Positions 1-9,154 of a DNA stretch of 58,088 nucleotides are shown one piece after another; positions within the stretch are counted from its first letter, which is position 1; each line of letters starts with the position of its first letter. Source of the DNA: Acidobacteriota bacterium (lineage in GTDB: Bacteria; Acidobacteriota; Vicinamibacteria; Vicinamibacterales; UBA8438); NCBI GenBank assembly GCA_009861545.1, contig VXME01000132.1:1-58088 (forward strand), read 5' to 3'. The translations under genes were made by a program, and so were the position numbers. The notes under the pieces are model-generated. The model had not been told where the DNA came from and ran no database searches. It saw only the letters and a program-made list of their open reading frames with translations.

Positions 1-121
1 GGTCCCGGTAACCTATTGAATCTATTGGAGTAATTCCTGGGACACTACTGGGTCGTACCGTCACGCCGTAAAGAACCTCAAGGACGCCCTGCGCCTCCAC
101 GGACCGGATTTCGCCGATGCT

Positions 122-607
122 TTGCACAATAACCAGCGCTGGCTTGCCGACCGCATCGAAGGACCGAACATAGCGAACGTATTCAAGCGCACGTTCTACC
201 AGATGATGCTCAAGTTCCAACTCGGGCTGCACCCGCGATCCGTCGGCACAGCGCTGGCGATTCCGCAGGCCGTCTGGGACAGTTGGCAACCTCACCTCGG
301 CCGGCCTCGTCTCGTTCCGCAAGCGAACGGGACACACGCGTTGCCAGGTCCGGCGACGAGAGACAGGGACGTAAATGCCTGGATCTACATCTTCGATATA
401 GACGCGGCTTCTGACGTGCAACCGAACCCCATCATCGTGAGGCGAGAGATCGCAACCAGCGCAGCATCCATTGCATACCACGCGCTGCAGGAAGTTCCGG
501 CGCACGCGTTCTCGGAAGCCGGAGCCGCCGGCACGATCGTGAACGCGATCCACCGCCGACTGGCCGCGTGGTGGCCGGAGCTGGAATCGCCTCGCGAAGC
601 TCCGTAG
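122..607 (+). CDS. Hypothetical protein, possibly 5'-truncated
   Basis: I do not recognise this protein. It has 161 residues if read from the TTG at 122. The same frame is open from position 20, and the 34 upstream codons look equally protein-like (they include WDTTGSYRHAV), but they contain no ATG, GTG or TTG, and an in-frame TGA stands at 17-19. The gene may therefore be a remnant that lost its beginning, or it may use an unusual start. There is no signal peptide or membrane segment. It ends 46 bp before the PD-(D/E)XK-like gene at 654 on the same strand, so the two may be co-transcribed and may belong to one restriction or defence locus. That link rests on position only. Confidence 0.5.
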   Translation: MHNNQRWLADRIEGPNIANVFKRTFYQMMLKFQLGLHPRSVGTALAIPQAVWDSWQPHLGRPRLVPQANGTHALPGPATRDRDVNAWIYIFDIDAASDVQPNPIIVRREIATSAASIAYHALQEVPAHAFSEAGAAGTIVNAIHRRLAAWWPELESPREAP

Positions 608-653
608 CCCAACGGTCGTTGCGCGAGACGACGAAATTGTCGAAGGAGAGACC

Positions 654-1283
654 ATGCCGGGACCGCTTCCGATTGATGATGTCATCAGCAAGACACTCCG
701 TGGAATCGCCAGGGCCCAAAAGGACTACGAATACTGGACGGACGGCTATTGGCTTCAAGAGGCGCCGGAATACATGACGACAGTGTACGTAGCCCGGGAA
801 ATCTGCAAGACAAGAGATCGTGGATACTACTTGACACTGGAGTCCAACGCCAGACAGACTCTGCGCGATGCGGGTGGAATCGGCAAGGGCAGAGTATCCC
901 CGGAGTCACGCCTTGGCGGCAAGTTCGATATCGTGTTGTATTGGGCCGATGGTTATCCGAGAATCGTTATCGAGCTGAAGAAGCAGGTCACCAACTTCAA
1001 ACAACTGAAACAAGACTCCTACAGAATATGCAACGCACTGAGGAATCCCTCGAATAGAGTCCAGCGCGGGCTGATAGCCTTCTATACGTCGTGTAAGGAC
1101 AGGAGAGATGCCGGCCCGCGGAACCGCATAGTCGAGATACTGGACGGTGTAGAGCGTGACGTCGAGGAATATCTCAAGAACAGACGACCGGCCGTGAAGG
1201 TGAAGGCCTCCATGCATCGCAGAATTCGGGAAGCTGGAAACAGCGCCTGGGTGGCCGCGGTATTGGAGATGGAACGCGCGTGA
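654..1283 (+). CDS. PD-(D/E)XK-like nuclease domain protein
   Basis: A 209-residue protein with a core typical of PD-(D/E)XK nucleases. GGKFDIVLYWADGYPRIVIELKK lies around residues 86-108, giving an acidic residue, a spacer strand, then E-x-K in IELKK. The region before it (GYYLTLESNARQTLRDAG) could be the helix carrying the first acidic residue. The start is an ATG with a good ribosome site (GAAGGAGAG) a few bases upstream. There is no methyltransferase or helicase domain, so if it cuts DNA it does so alone or with the unknown protein encoded just upstream. The C-terminus is basic. The fold call is fairly safe. A restriction or anti-phage role is inferred from the family and from the neighbouring gene. 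Confidence 0.6.
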   Translation: MPGPLPIDDVISKTLRGIARAQKDYEYWTDGYWLQEAPEYMTTVYVAREICKTRDRGYYLTLESNARQTLRDAGGIGKGRVSPESRLGGKFDIVLYWADGYPRIVIELKKQVTNFKQLKQDSYRICNALRNPSNRVQRGLIAFYTSCKDRRDAGPRNRIVEILDGVERDVEEYLKNRRPAVKVKASMHRRIREAGNSAWVAAVLEMERA

Positions 1284-1351
1284 TGAGTCGACGTCGTGGC
1301 GCCGCGGGCGCGGACGAGCTGCGACAGTAAACAACTCATCGGCGTCGCGGG

Positions 1352-1642
1352 TCAGGACCGTTTCGGCCGGCGCCACCAGGACCGCATCCGTCTGGCCGCC
1401 TCCGGACCGGCCATCGCGGCGCCGCCCCAGAAAATGACTTCCGCGACGACGATCATGGCGGTCGCCACCGTGCCGCGCGCCGCGACACCAAGCGGCAGGA
1501 ACGGCACGCCGAGCAAGAGGACCCAGAGGACGAGCGACGCGCTCATCAGCACCACGCCGACTACCGCCCATGGGCTCGCTCGCAGTGGAGCACGAACCGG
1601 AGCGCGCCCGGACGTGTCTGACGGCGACGCGGAGAGTGTCAC
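1352..1642 (-). CDS. Transporter suffix domain-like small membrane protein
   Basis: A 96-residue protein with two hydrophobic segments: about residues 25-50 (WAVVGVVLMSASLVLWVLLL, continuing through PFLPLG) and 55-80 (VATAMIVVAEVIFWGGAAM), then a basic C-terminal tail. The arrangement, with a PFLPLG linker and an E-x-x-FW-G motif in the second helix, matches the short two-helix transporter suffix domain found alone or at the end of RND-type transporters. The function of that domain is unknown. The gene is convergent with the nuclease-like gene at 654-1283 and lies downstream of the alpha/beta hydrolase on the same strand with a 52-bp gap. Family assignment is from memory of the motif pattern. 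Confidence 0.55.
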   Translation of the reverse strand: MTLSASPSDTSGRAPVRAPLRASPWAVVGVVLMSASLVLWVLLLGVPFLPLGVAARGTVATAMIVVAEVIFWGGAAMAGPEAARRMRSWWRRPKRS

Positions 1643-1694
1643 GTAGCAGTGGATCCGTTCTCGTCTGCCGGCCGGCCGTCGCGGGCCGCAACCG

Positions 1695-2897
1695 CTACTG
1701 CCCAGTCGACTGCGCGCCGTTGCGGCCGACGGAGAAGCGACCGGTCGAGTGCCCCCGGAACGTCCCGTGCTCGAGCCACTCTTGTGACGCCGCGTGCATG
1801 AATCGGTACTGCGTCGTCTCCCAGACCGCGAAGTGCGTCGCGCAGGCCATCGTCACCAGCACCTTCGCGTCCGTCCCCGCGAGATCCTCGTAGAGCTGCT
1901 CGTCGGGTGCGAGCAGGCGGTCCTGCTCGCCGACCAGGATGAGCGTCGGCGCCTGCACCTTGCCCGCGTACTCGCGGTTCCAGCCCCACGAGCCCGCCGA
2001 GGTACGGACCCGCATCACGCCGTGCGGCGGGCCCCAGACCGCGCCGCGCTGGTCGTAGGCCATGACCGTCTGCCAGATGACCCGCTGAATGCCCGGGTCG
2101 ATCTGGCCGTCGCAGGCGACGGTGGAACGCCAACGCCCGTTCTCCAGCGTGTCCCGCGTCTGGAGCCGCATCGGCACGTCGCCGGCCGGGATGGCCGCCG
2201 GGGGCTCCGACGGCCCCTCCCGCCGGTAGCCCGGGGCGAACAGGACGAGCTTGTCGATCTTGTCGGGATGGCGCGCGGCAAAGCCGCCGGTACGCGGACC
2301 GCCGGCGGACCAGCCGACCAGGCTGACCTTGTCGACGCCCCGCAGCTCGCGGATGTAGTCGACGACGCGGCCGATCTCGTCCCAGTCGGACTGGCTCGTG
2401 GCCAGCCCGTGCCGGTAGCTCGGCTCGCAGTCCCCGGCCAGCGGATTGGGCGTGACGATGGCGCGGTTCTCGGCCGCCATGTTGCACGGGTCGTCCATCA
2501 TCGGACGCGGCGACAGGCCGTAGCCGGTCTGGTCCATCGAGAAGGTGTCGAACCCGGCCACCGCGAGATGCTCCATCCAGGAGTAGTCCTTGTAGGGCAG
2601 GTCGTAGTCCGGCACGGAGGGGATCGACCCGCCGTGGACGAAGAGCACGACCCGGCCGTCCGGCCGCTCGCCCGCCGCGATCCGGTCCGCGAGGTCGCGG
2701 CTCAGCTTCTCGTGCAGGAAGAGGCCGACCCGCTCGCCCTCGTTGGCCGGAACCGTCGAGGTGTGCGGCACGAAGCGGTCGACGGTGACGAACGCGTCGT
2801 CCGCCGCGTCGAGCCCCGTGACCGCCAACGCGAGCGCACCGAGAATCGCCGCCGCCGCACCGCCCACCCGCCGTGTCGATGTCATGGTTCCGAACAT
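1695..2897 (-). CDS. Exported alpha/beta hydrolase
   Basis: A 400-residue alpha/beta-hydrolase-fold enzyme with an N-terminal signal peptide (hydrophobic residues about 11-30, ending near LDAAD). The oxyanion-loop motif VHGG is at residues 87-90. The nucleophile elbow GWSAGG is at 195-200 with the catalytic Ser at 197. A strand plus acid region (LILVGEQDRLLAPDE) lies near 320, and the candidate catalytic His is in ATHFAVWE near 355. It probably hydrolyses an ester or a similar bond in the periplasm; the substrate cannot be told. Two ATG starts are possible (2897 and 2885), and both leave the signal peptide intact. The rhodanese gene on the same strand ends 111 bp upstream, so the two exported proteins may be transcribed together. 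Confidence 0.85.
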   Translation of the reverse strand: MFGTMTSTRRVGGAAAAILGALALAVTGLDAADDAFVTVDRFVPHTSTVPANEGERVGLFLHEKLSRDLADRIAAGERPDGRVVLFVHGGSIPSVPDYDLPYKDYSWMEHLAVAGFDTFSMDQTGYGLSPRPMMDDPCNMAAENRAIVTPNPLAGDCEPSYRHGLATSQSDWDEIGRVVDYIRELRGVDKVSLVGWSAGGPRTGGFAARHPDKIDKLVLFAPGYRREGPSEPPAAIPAGDVPMRLQTRDTLENGRWRSTVACDGQIDPGIQRVIWQTVMAYDQRGAVWGPPHGVMRVRTSAGSWGWNREYAGKVQAPTLILVGEQDRLLAPDEQLYEDLAGTDAKVLVTMACATHFAVWETTQYRFMHAASQEWLEHGTFRGHSTGRFSVGRNGAQSTGQ

Positions 2898-3008
2898 GGC
2901 TCACCCCTGTTGCTGACGCCGACGACTTCGGGTCGCAGGCGCCCGTCGGCCGGTCGACGCCGGGTCCGCCCGACCCCCGTTGCCGTGAAGGTCACCGCGC
3001 GCGACGCA

Positions 3009-3443
3009 TCACCGCGCCGGCTGAATCGGTCCCGCCGCCGGGCGAGCCGTCTCGTCGACCTCGTAGCCTCTCGCCTTCCAGTCGTTCAGTGCGCAGAACT
3101 CGCCGGCGTCGTAACCGTTGGATCTGAAGAGCTCCGCAGCCCGGGAGCTCCGCCCACCGGCGTTTCAAAAGAAGACGAGCCGGATGTCCTTAGGAATATC
3201 CGGCATGCGGGCTTCGAGCTCACCCACCGGAATGTGGATCGAGCCGGGAATCGAGCCGCTCTCGACCTCGTAGTCCTCGCGGACGTCGATCAGCAGCACG
3301 TCGGCGCCGGCGTCGAGCTGGGCCTTCAGCTCGTCGACCTCGAGCCGCTCGGTCTGCGCGGCTGCCGGCGCGGCCAGCAGCAGGCCAAGCAGCGGAAGCC
3401 ATGCGGCAACCAGTGCCCGTTTCACGAATCGCTCCGTTCTCAT
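3009..3443 (-). CDS. Exported rhodanese with in-frame TGA at the catalytic position (candidate selenoprotein)
   Basis: A single-domain rhodanese. From the ATG at 3443 it has a signal peptide (hydrophobic core about residues 12-30, ending AAPAAAQ), then DVREDYEVESGSIPGSIHIP and LVFF, then a TGA codon at 3167-3165, and then NAGGRSSRAAELF, NGYD and LNDWKARGYEV to a TAG-free end at the TGA at 3009. Rhodaneses carry C-x4-R-S here, with the Cys forming the persulfide. The TGA takes exactly the place of that Cys (U-N-A-G-G-R-S), and the family pattern continues for 51 codons. Read through with selenocysteine the protein has 144 residues with Sec at 93; read as a stop it has 92 residues and no active-site loop. 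A hairpin fitting bacterial SECIS rules follows the TGA. The alternatives are a fresh nonsense mutation or a sequencing error. No selA, selB, selC or selD lies in the window. Confidence 0.7.
3129..3150 (-). promoter_or_regulatory. Candidate bacterial SECIS hairpin
   Basis: On the minus strand, 14 nt after the TGA of the rhodanese, GAGCTCC and GGAGCTC form a perfect 7-bp stem around the 8-nt loop CGGGCTGC, and a G-U pair could extend the base. The loop begins 21 nt after the TGA and has G at its second position. Bacterial SECIS elements lie immediately inside the coding region downstream of the UGA, with an apical loop roughly 16-37 nt away and a G among its first two bases, so position and shape fit. 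In a GC-rich genome short hairpins are common, so this supports the selenocysteine reading but does not prove it. Confidence 0.55.
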
Positions 3444-3679
3444 CGGTGGCACCTCGCTGTTGGAGATCGATAGTCGCTTGCCAGAATTCCGTCTGCTGTC
3501 GGCTCAATGATGCCTCATGCGGCGCATTCGCACCAGTCCGGCATGATCCTGCGCCTGCGAACCGACCATCGCCGACAACGAACCGACTCCGCCGGGCGCA
3601 CATGCCACAGTATCCTCCCGTCTTGCCGCTACAGAAACTTGACGAGCCGGTAGCCCGTCGATCATGCTCGCGCGGCAGC

Positions 3680-4843
3680 ATGCCTCTCGACACGACACTT
3701 GCCGACATCACGGTCCGGCTGCGCCAGAACGAGTTTCCGAACGAGCAGGCGATCTCTCAGGGAATCGTCCTCCGGATGCTCCAGGAGCTCGGCTGGAACA
3801 CGTGGGACACGAGTGTGGTCTGGCCCGAATACAAGACCGGCGGCGGACGAGCCGACTTCGCGCTGTGCAGCCCGCCCTCGAAGCCCGCCATCTTTATCGA
3901 GGTCAAGCATGTGGGCAAGGCCGAGGGCGCCGTACGACAGGCGCTTCAGTACGCCTTCGAGTGCGGCGTGCCGTTCGTCGTCCTGACCGACGGCAGGACA
4001 TGGAGTTTTTACCTCCCGGCCGAGCAGGGAGACTACGAAGATCGGCGCGTCTACAAGATCGACCTGTACGAACGATCTTCGAGCGAAGCCGCCGAGGCTT
4101 TCCGCCGCTATCTCTCCCGCTCGACCGTGGAATCCGGCAAGTCTCTCGAGGACGCGCGTACCGAGTACCGGAACCTCAACCGCCGTTCGCAGGCAAGGGC
4201 CGCCATCCCGGTTGCCTGGCAAGAACTGGTGGACAAGAGAGACGCCGGCCTCATCGAGATTCTGGTCGATACGGTGGAATCGAAGGTTGGGTTTCAACCC
4301 GACCCGAGCGACGTCGCGGGGTTCCTCGGCAACCTGCAAGCGTCCGCCCCGTCCCGCGTCCGGCTCGGGGACGCGCAGACTCGCGCTCGCTCTTCCGGAT
4401 TGGCGCCATCAGGTCCAGCCAGCCTGGGCGCATCCACTTCACCGAGGCCTCCTGCAAGCACGGGCAAGGCTCCCTTACCCGCGCCCAATCCACCGGTATC
4501 TCCGGGACCCCAGAGGCTCTCTGTTCGCGGCAAGGAGCACGACTTCAGGAACGCGAAGGACGCGATGGTTATCGTCCTTCGCGAGTTGGCCAGGACGGAC
4601 CCTTCTCTTCTCGAACGCTGCGCCGGGCATGCTGACGGTCAGGGCCGCAAGCGCCGGTACATTGCCCGGACACCGGAAGATCTCTATCCGGACCGCCCGG
4701 ATCTCCAGGACCGCTACGAGAAATTGCCCGGCGGCTGGCTGGTCATGACGAACATGAGCAACGAGTACAAGCGGAAGGTGGTCGAACTCGCCGTCAAGCT
4801 CGCCGGGTTGCAGGTGGGCACGGACGTCGTGGTCCCGTTCTGA
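3680..4843 (+). CDS. HSDR_N-like nuclease domain protein with a separate C-terminal domain
   Basis: From the ATG at 3680 the protein has 387 residues. The N-terminal half resembles the type I restriction R-subunit N-terminal nuclease. GIVLRMLQELGWNTWD is followed by an acidic position in GRADFALCS, by IFIEVKHVGKAEGAVRQALQYA (the E-x-K of the catalytic core), and by VPFVVLTDGRTWSFYLP. A Pro/Ser/Ala-rich linker (about residues 215-280) leads to a conserved-looking C-terminal domain of about 105 residues (SVRGKEHDFRNAKDAM through GTDVVVPF) that I cannot name. There is no helicase or methylase nearby, so this is an orphan nuclease-type protein. The frame is also open upstream of 3680, but that part overlaps the rhodanese promoter region and looks non-coding. 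Confidence 0.65.
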   Translation: MPLDTTLADITVRLRQNEFPNEQAISQGIVLRMLQELGWNTWDTSVVWPEYKTGGGRADFALCSPPSKPAIFIEVKHVGKAEGAVRQALQYAFECGVPFVVLTDGRTWSFYLPAEQGDYEDRRVYKIDLYERSSSEAAEAFRRYLSRSTVESGKSLEDARTEYRNLNRRSQARAAIPVAWQELVDKRDAGLIEILVDTVESKVGFQPDPSDVAGFLGNLQASAPSRVRLGDAQTRARSSGLAPSGPASLGASTSPRPPASTGKAPLPAPNPPVSPGPQRLSVRGKEHDFRNAKDAMVIVLRELARTDPSLLERCAGHADGQGRKRRYIARTPEDLYPDRPDLQDRYEKLPGGWLVMTNMSNEYKRKVVELAVKLAGLQVGTDVVVPF

Positions 4844-4882
4844 GTTCCACGAGGCCGAACTGCCCCTCCGAAGACTGGTAGA

Positions 4883-7843
4883 ATGGCAGCCGGCCGCGTG
4901 ACAGCCCGTCTGACCCGCCGCATCGGCGTCGCACTCATCGTCGCGTCCATCGCGATGACTCCCGCGGTTTCGGCTCAGGAACCGCGGACCCTCGCCGTAG
5001 CCCCGTTCACCAACATCAGCGCCGAGCCGTCCCGGAACTGGATCGGTGTGGGAATCGCCGAGACGGTCGGCACGGATCTGCGCGACGCCGACGGGATCGA
5101 CGTGCTCAGCCGCGCGGTCGTCGACGGGGCGGTCGCCAGCCTGGGCCGCGCGGGTTCCGGCGCTTCGGCCGAGCGCGTCCTGCTGGAGGTGGTGCGCGAG
5201 CTCGGAGCCGACTACGTGCTGGCGGGAGCGTTCCAGCAGCTCGGCGATCGACTGCGGCTCACCGCGCGGCTGATCGACGTCCAGAGCGAGACGGCGGTCG
5301 AGGCGTTCAAGGTCGACGGACGACTGGGCGACCTCTTCGAATTGCAGGATCGACTGACCCGCGAGGTTCGCGGTGCGGTGAGACGGATGCTCGGCCGGGG
5401 AGCCGGAACCCGGATCGCCTCCGACGGCGCGGCTCGGGAGAGCAACGGCAGCGGCAACGGCAACGGCGAGGGCGAAGTCCCGCTGCAGGCGGGCAACGGC
5501 AACGGCGCCGGGCGCTACGCTCGATACGACGAAGACGGCCCGAACGGCGGACTCAACGCCTCGACGTCAGCCGGACCGCGGGGCCTCTCACCAGGGACGG
5601 TTTCTGCGGACGGCAGCGGCGGCGCCGGCGGTGAGCTGCTGCTGGGTGACGCGTATGCGGCACGATCCGGGTCGGTGCCCGCGCCAGCGGCGCAGGCCGG
5701 ACCGGCAGCCGGCTTCGCGATTGGCGGCGGCCGGCGCAGCGTGCAGGCGCAACGGGCCACCGAGCCGCCCATCATCGACGGCCGGCTGGACGACGCAGCC
5801 TGGCGCGACGCGGTGCTCGTCACCGACTTCACCCAGACCAACCCGGTCGAGGGCGCGGCGCCGACCGAGCAGACCGAGGTGCGGATCGCCTACGACGCCG
5901 ACCACCTCTACTTCGCCTTCTACGCACACTACACCGACCCGACCCAGATACGGGCGAACCGTGCCGACCGGGACCAGCTCCGGCGCGACGACTGGATCGC
6001 GGTGATGTTCGATCCGTTTCTCGACCAGCAGCGCGCGTATCGCTTCTCCGTCAACGCCTACGGGATCCAGGGGGACGCCATCCTCCGGGGCGGCCGGAGC
6101 ATGCGCGGGCCGCCGGGGGGCGGCGGCGATTCGTCCTGGGACGCGCTGTTCGAGACCGGCGGCGCCATCGTCCACGACGGATGGACGGCCGAGATGGCGA
6201 TCCCCTTCAAGAGCCTGCGCTATCCGTCCCGCGGCGCCGGCGAGCACCGCTGGGGCTTCCAGATCACCCGCACCCTGCAGACCAAGGACGAGACCCTGGT
6301 CTGGGCGCCGATGACGCGGGCCGTCGCGGGCGTCCTCACGCAGATGGGCACGCTGGGCGGCTTGCGCGGCCTGTCGGTGAGCAGGAACCTGGAGATTCTC
6401 CCGACCGCGACCGCCATTCAGCTCGGCCGCCTGACCGACACCGGCTACGTGGAGGACGACACCCAACCCGACCTCGGGTTCAACATGAAGTACGGCGTCA
6501 CGTCGAACCTCACCGCCGACTTCACGCTCAATCCCGACTTCTCGCAGATCGAGGCGGACCGCCCGCAGATCGAGACGAACCAGCGGTACGCGCTGTTCTT
6601 CCCCGAGCTGCGGCCGTTCTTTCTCGAAGGGCAGGAGATCTTCCGCACGCCGGGCCGTTCGAATCTGGTCCACACCAAGACCATCGTCGACCCGCAGATC
6701 GGCGCCAAGCTCACCGGCAAGACCGGCAACACGACGCTCGGGGTGCTCGTCGCGAACGACGCGGCGCCCGGCAAGCTCGACGACGCAAGCGATTACGGCT
6801 TCGGCGAGACGGCGAACTTCGTCATCGGGCGCGCCCGCTACGATCTCTACTCGCAGTCGTACATCGGCGCGATCATGACCGACCGCGAGTTCCTCGACTC
6901 GTACAGCCGGGTGGCGGGGGTCGACGGGCGGTTCCGGCTGGGCCAGACCCACCGCGCGCAGTTCCTGGCGGTCACCTCGTCGCACCGCGACCTCGACGGC
7001 ATCGCGGGGAGCGGACCGATGTTCAACGCCGAGATCCGGCGCGACAGCCGCCACCTGAGCTACAGCCTCGACTTCAACAGCATCGACCCGGACTTCCGCA
7101 CCGACGCCGGCTTCGTCCGCCGCGTCGACATGCAGCAGCTCGACGCCGACGTCGAGTACCTGTGGTGGCCCGAGAGCTGGCTGATCAGCTGGGGACCGGA
7201 ATTCCGCTACCGGCGGAACGTCGACCATGCCGGGACCCTGCAGGACGAGGACTTCCGCGCCGACATGAGCCTGCGGTTCGCGCGCAACATCTTCTTTCGC
7301 GCCGACGCGCAACGGGAAATGGAGCGCTTCCAGGGCATCGACTTCCACAAGACCCGCTTCTCGATGCGGAACGGCATCAACACGAGCCGGCGCTTCTCGC
7401 TGTTCTACGGCATGGACTGGGGCGAGCAGATCCGCTTCGTCGAGAACCCGTTCCTCGGCCGCATGTTCGACTACAACGTCAGCCTGACGCTGCTGCCCAC
7501 CTCCCGTCTCAATTCGCAGTTCCGTCTCGACACGGCCCGCTTCGCCGACATGCACACCGGCGAGCTGGTCTTCGACGTGAAGATCCTGCGCACGTTCACG
7601 ACCTACCAGTTCACCGACCGCCTCCTCGTGAGGAACATCCTGGAGCACAACACGGGCAACGGGAAGGTGGGGATCAACCTCCTGTTCACCTATCGCGTCA
7701 ACGCAGGCACGGCCTTCTACATCGGCTACGACGACCGGTTGCAGGAGGGCATCTACCTGGACAGGGAGCGGTTCTACAACCACGACCTGCAGCGGCAGCA
7801 GCGCGCGTTCTTCACGAAGCTGCAGTACCTGTTCCGCTATTGA
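4883..7843 (+). CDS. DUF5916 protein with TolB-like N-terminal and CBM9-like domains
   Basis: A 986-residue exported protein with three parts. After the signal peptide (to about residue 31, VSAQ) comes a domain of about 150 residues, starting RTLAVAPFTNISAEPSRNWIGVGIAETV, of the TolB/FlgO-like type often seen in stress-related proteins. A Gly/Asn/Ser-rich linker follows. From about residue 285 there is a CBM9-like domain (PPIIDGRLDDAAWRDA, then DHLYFAFYAHY). The remaining 500 residues are the DUF5916 region, with alternating hydrophobic strands ending in LQYLF-R-Y, as expected of an outer-membrane beta-barrel. The function of DUF5916 is not established; an outer-membrane location is likely. 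A TAGAAT hexamer (4879-4884) overlaps the ATG, so the GTG at 4898 is a real alternative start and also gives a good signal peptide. Joining the TolB-like part to DUF5916 is unusual to me. Confidence 0.85.
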   Translation: MAAGRVTARLTRRIGVALIVASIAMTPAVSAQEPRTLAVAPFTNISAEPSRNWIGVGIAETVGTDLRDADGIDVLSRAVVDGAVASLGRAGSGASAERVLLEVVRELGADYVLAGAFQQLGDRLRLTARLIDVQSETAVEAFKVDGRLGDLFELQDRLTREVRGAVRRMLGRGAGTRIASDGAARESNGSGNGNGEGEVPLQAGNGNGAGRYARYDEDGPNGGLNASTSAGPRGLSPGTVSADGSGGAGGELLLGDAYAARSGSVPAPAAQAGPAAGFAIGGGRRSVQAQRATEPPIIDGRLDDAAWRDAVLVTDFTQTNPVEGAAPTEQTEVRIAYDADHLYFAFYAHYTDPTQIRANRADRDQLRRDDWIAVMFDPFLDQQRAYRFSVNAYGIQGDAILRGGRSMRGPPGGGGDSSWDALFETGGAIVHDGWTAEMAIPFKSLRYPSRGAGEHRWGFQITRTLQTKDETLVWAPMTRAVAGVLTQMGTLGGLRGLSVSRNLEILPTATAIQLGRLTDTGYVEDDTQPDLGFNMKYGVTSNLTADFTLNPDFSQIEADRPQIETNQRYALFFPELRPFFLEGQEIFRTPGRSNLVHTKTIVDPQIGAKLTGKTGNTTLGVLVANDAAPGKLDDASDYGFGETANFVIGRARYDLYSQSYIGAIMTDREFLDSYSRVAGVDGRFRLGQTHRAQFLAVTSSHRDLDGIAGSGPMFNAEIRRDSRHLSYSLDFNSIDPDFRTDAGFVRRVDMQQLDADVEYLWWPESWLISWGPEFRYRRNVDHAGTLQDEDFRADMSLRFARNIFFRADAQREMERFQGIDFHKTRFSMRNGINTSRRFSLFYGMDWGEQIRFVENPFLGRMFDYNVSLTLLPTSRLNSQFRLDTARFADMHTGELVFDVKILRTFTTYQFTDRLLVRNILEHNTGNGKVGINLLFTYRVNAGTAFYIGYDDRLQEGIYLDRERFYNHDLQRQQRAFFTKLQYLFRY

Positions 7844-7958
7844 CGGCCGACCGCGGCACCACCCCGCTCGCCCTCTTCGCGCATCCCCCTCGCTTGCCGG
7901 CCACGCGCTGCCACGCCCCGACGGTGCATCGCCGGGCGTGTTGTACGATGGCGGACGC

Positions 7959-9154
7959 ATGGTCGATACCGCCCAGCGCTCGTCACTCGACCACGTGCTG
8001 CAGGCCGGGCTGGAAGACCGCGACCGGCGCGCCATCCGCCGCCGGCTGCACCCCCTCGACGGCGGCATCGGTCCGCGCGTGACCATCGACGGGCGTTCCG
8101 TCATCCAGCTCTGCTCGAACGACTACCTGGGGCTCGCGGCACACCCGGCGGTGAGACGCGCGGCGGCCGACGCGGCGCTGGAGCACGGTGCGGGAGCCGG
8201 GTCGGCGCGGCTGATAGTCGGGACATCGACCGCGCATGCCGCCCTCGAGCGCGACATCGCGGCGTTGAAGCAGACCGAGGCGGCCGTCGTGCTCTCCTCC
8301 GGGTATCACGCCAACACCGGCGTGCTGCCGATACTGGCCGGACCGGAAGACGTCATCTTCAGCGACGAGCTGAACCACGCCAGTCTCATCGACGGCTGCC
8401 GGCTCTCGCGCGCCGCCGTACGCATCTACAGGCACGCCGACGCCGGCCATCTCGAGCGGCTGCTGCGCGAGGCGGAGAGCTTCCGGCGGCGCCTAATGGT
8501 CAGCGAGACGGTCTTCGGCATGGACGGCGATCTGGCGCCGCTGGCCGATCTGGTCGCGATCGCGCAGCGCCACGACGCCTGGATCGTGGTGGACGAGGCG
8601 CATGCGACCGGCGTCTTCGGACGCAGCGGGGGCGGGCTCGTCTCCCAGCTCGGCCTGACGGACGCGGTCGACGTCCAGATCGGCACGCTGAGCAAGGCGC
8701 TCGGCTCGCTGGGGGGCTACGTGGCGGGTTCGGCGGCCCTCGTCGACTGGGTGATCAACGCCGCCCGCACGTTCATCTACACGACCGCCCTGCCCCCGGC
8801 TGCCGTGGCCGCGGCGCGGGCCGCCATCGCGGTGCTGGCCGCCGAGCCGGAACGCAGGGACCGCGTCTGGTCGCACGCTACGTGGCTGCGCGAGCGCCTG
8901 ACGGAGATCGGTTTCCGGCTCGGGCCCAGCCGGTCGCCGATCCTGCCGGTCCTCGTCGGCCACGCGGACCGAGCGGTGCGGCTCAGCGAGGCGTTGCTGG
9001 CGCGCGGCGTGCTCGTGCCTGCCATCCGCCCGCCCACGGTACCCGACGGCACGGCCCGCCTGCGGGTCGCGCCGATGGCGACGCACACGGAGAACGACCT
9101 GGCCGCGGCGGTCGACGCCTTCGCGGCGGCAGGGCGCGAGACGGGCCACCTCCG

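Noticed and set aside
3165-3443. The rhodanese as a simple pseudogene ended by a nonsense TGA
   Set aside because: Only one defect is present, it is TGA and not TAG or TAA, it falls exactly on the catalytic Cys, the downstream codons remain intact, and a SECIS-like hairpin follows. A nonsense mutation stays possible but is less likely.
3401-3679. A longer N-terminus for the HSDR_N-like protein
   Set aside because: The added 93 codons overlap the rhodanese start region on the other strand, are Cys/Arg/Ser-rich, and family similarity begins only after the ATG at 3680.
5588-8104. Minus-strand open frame of 838 codons opposite the DUF5916 gene
   Set aside because: Composition is the mirror of the real gene and it has no recognisable domain.
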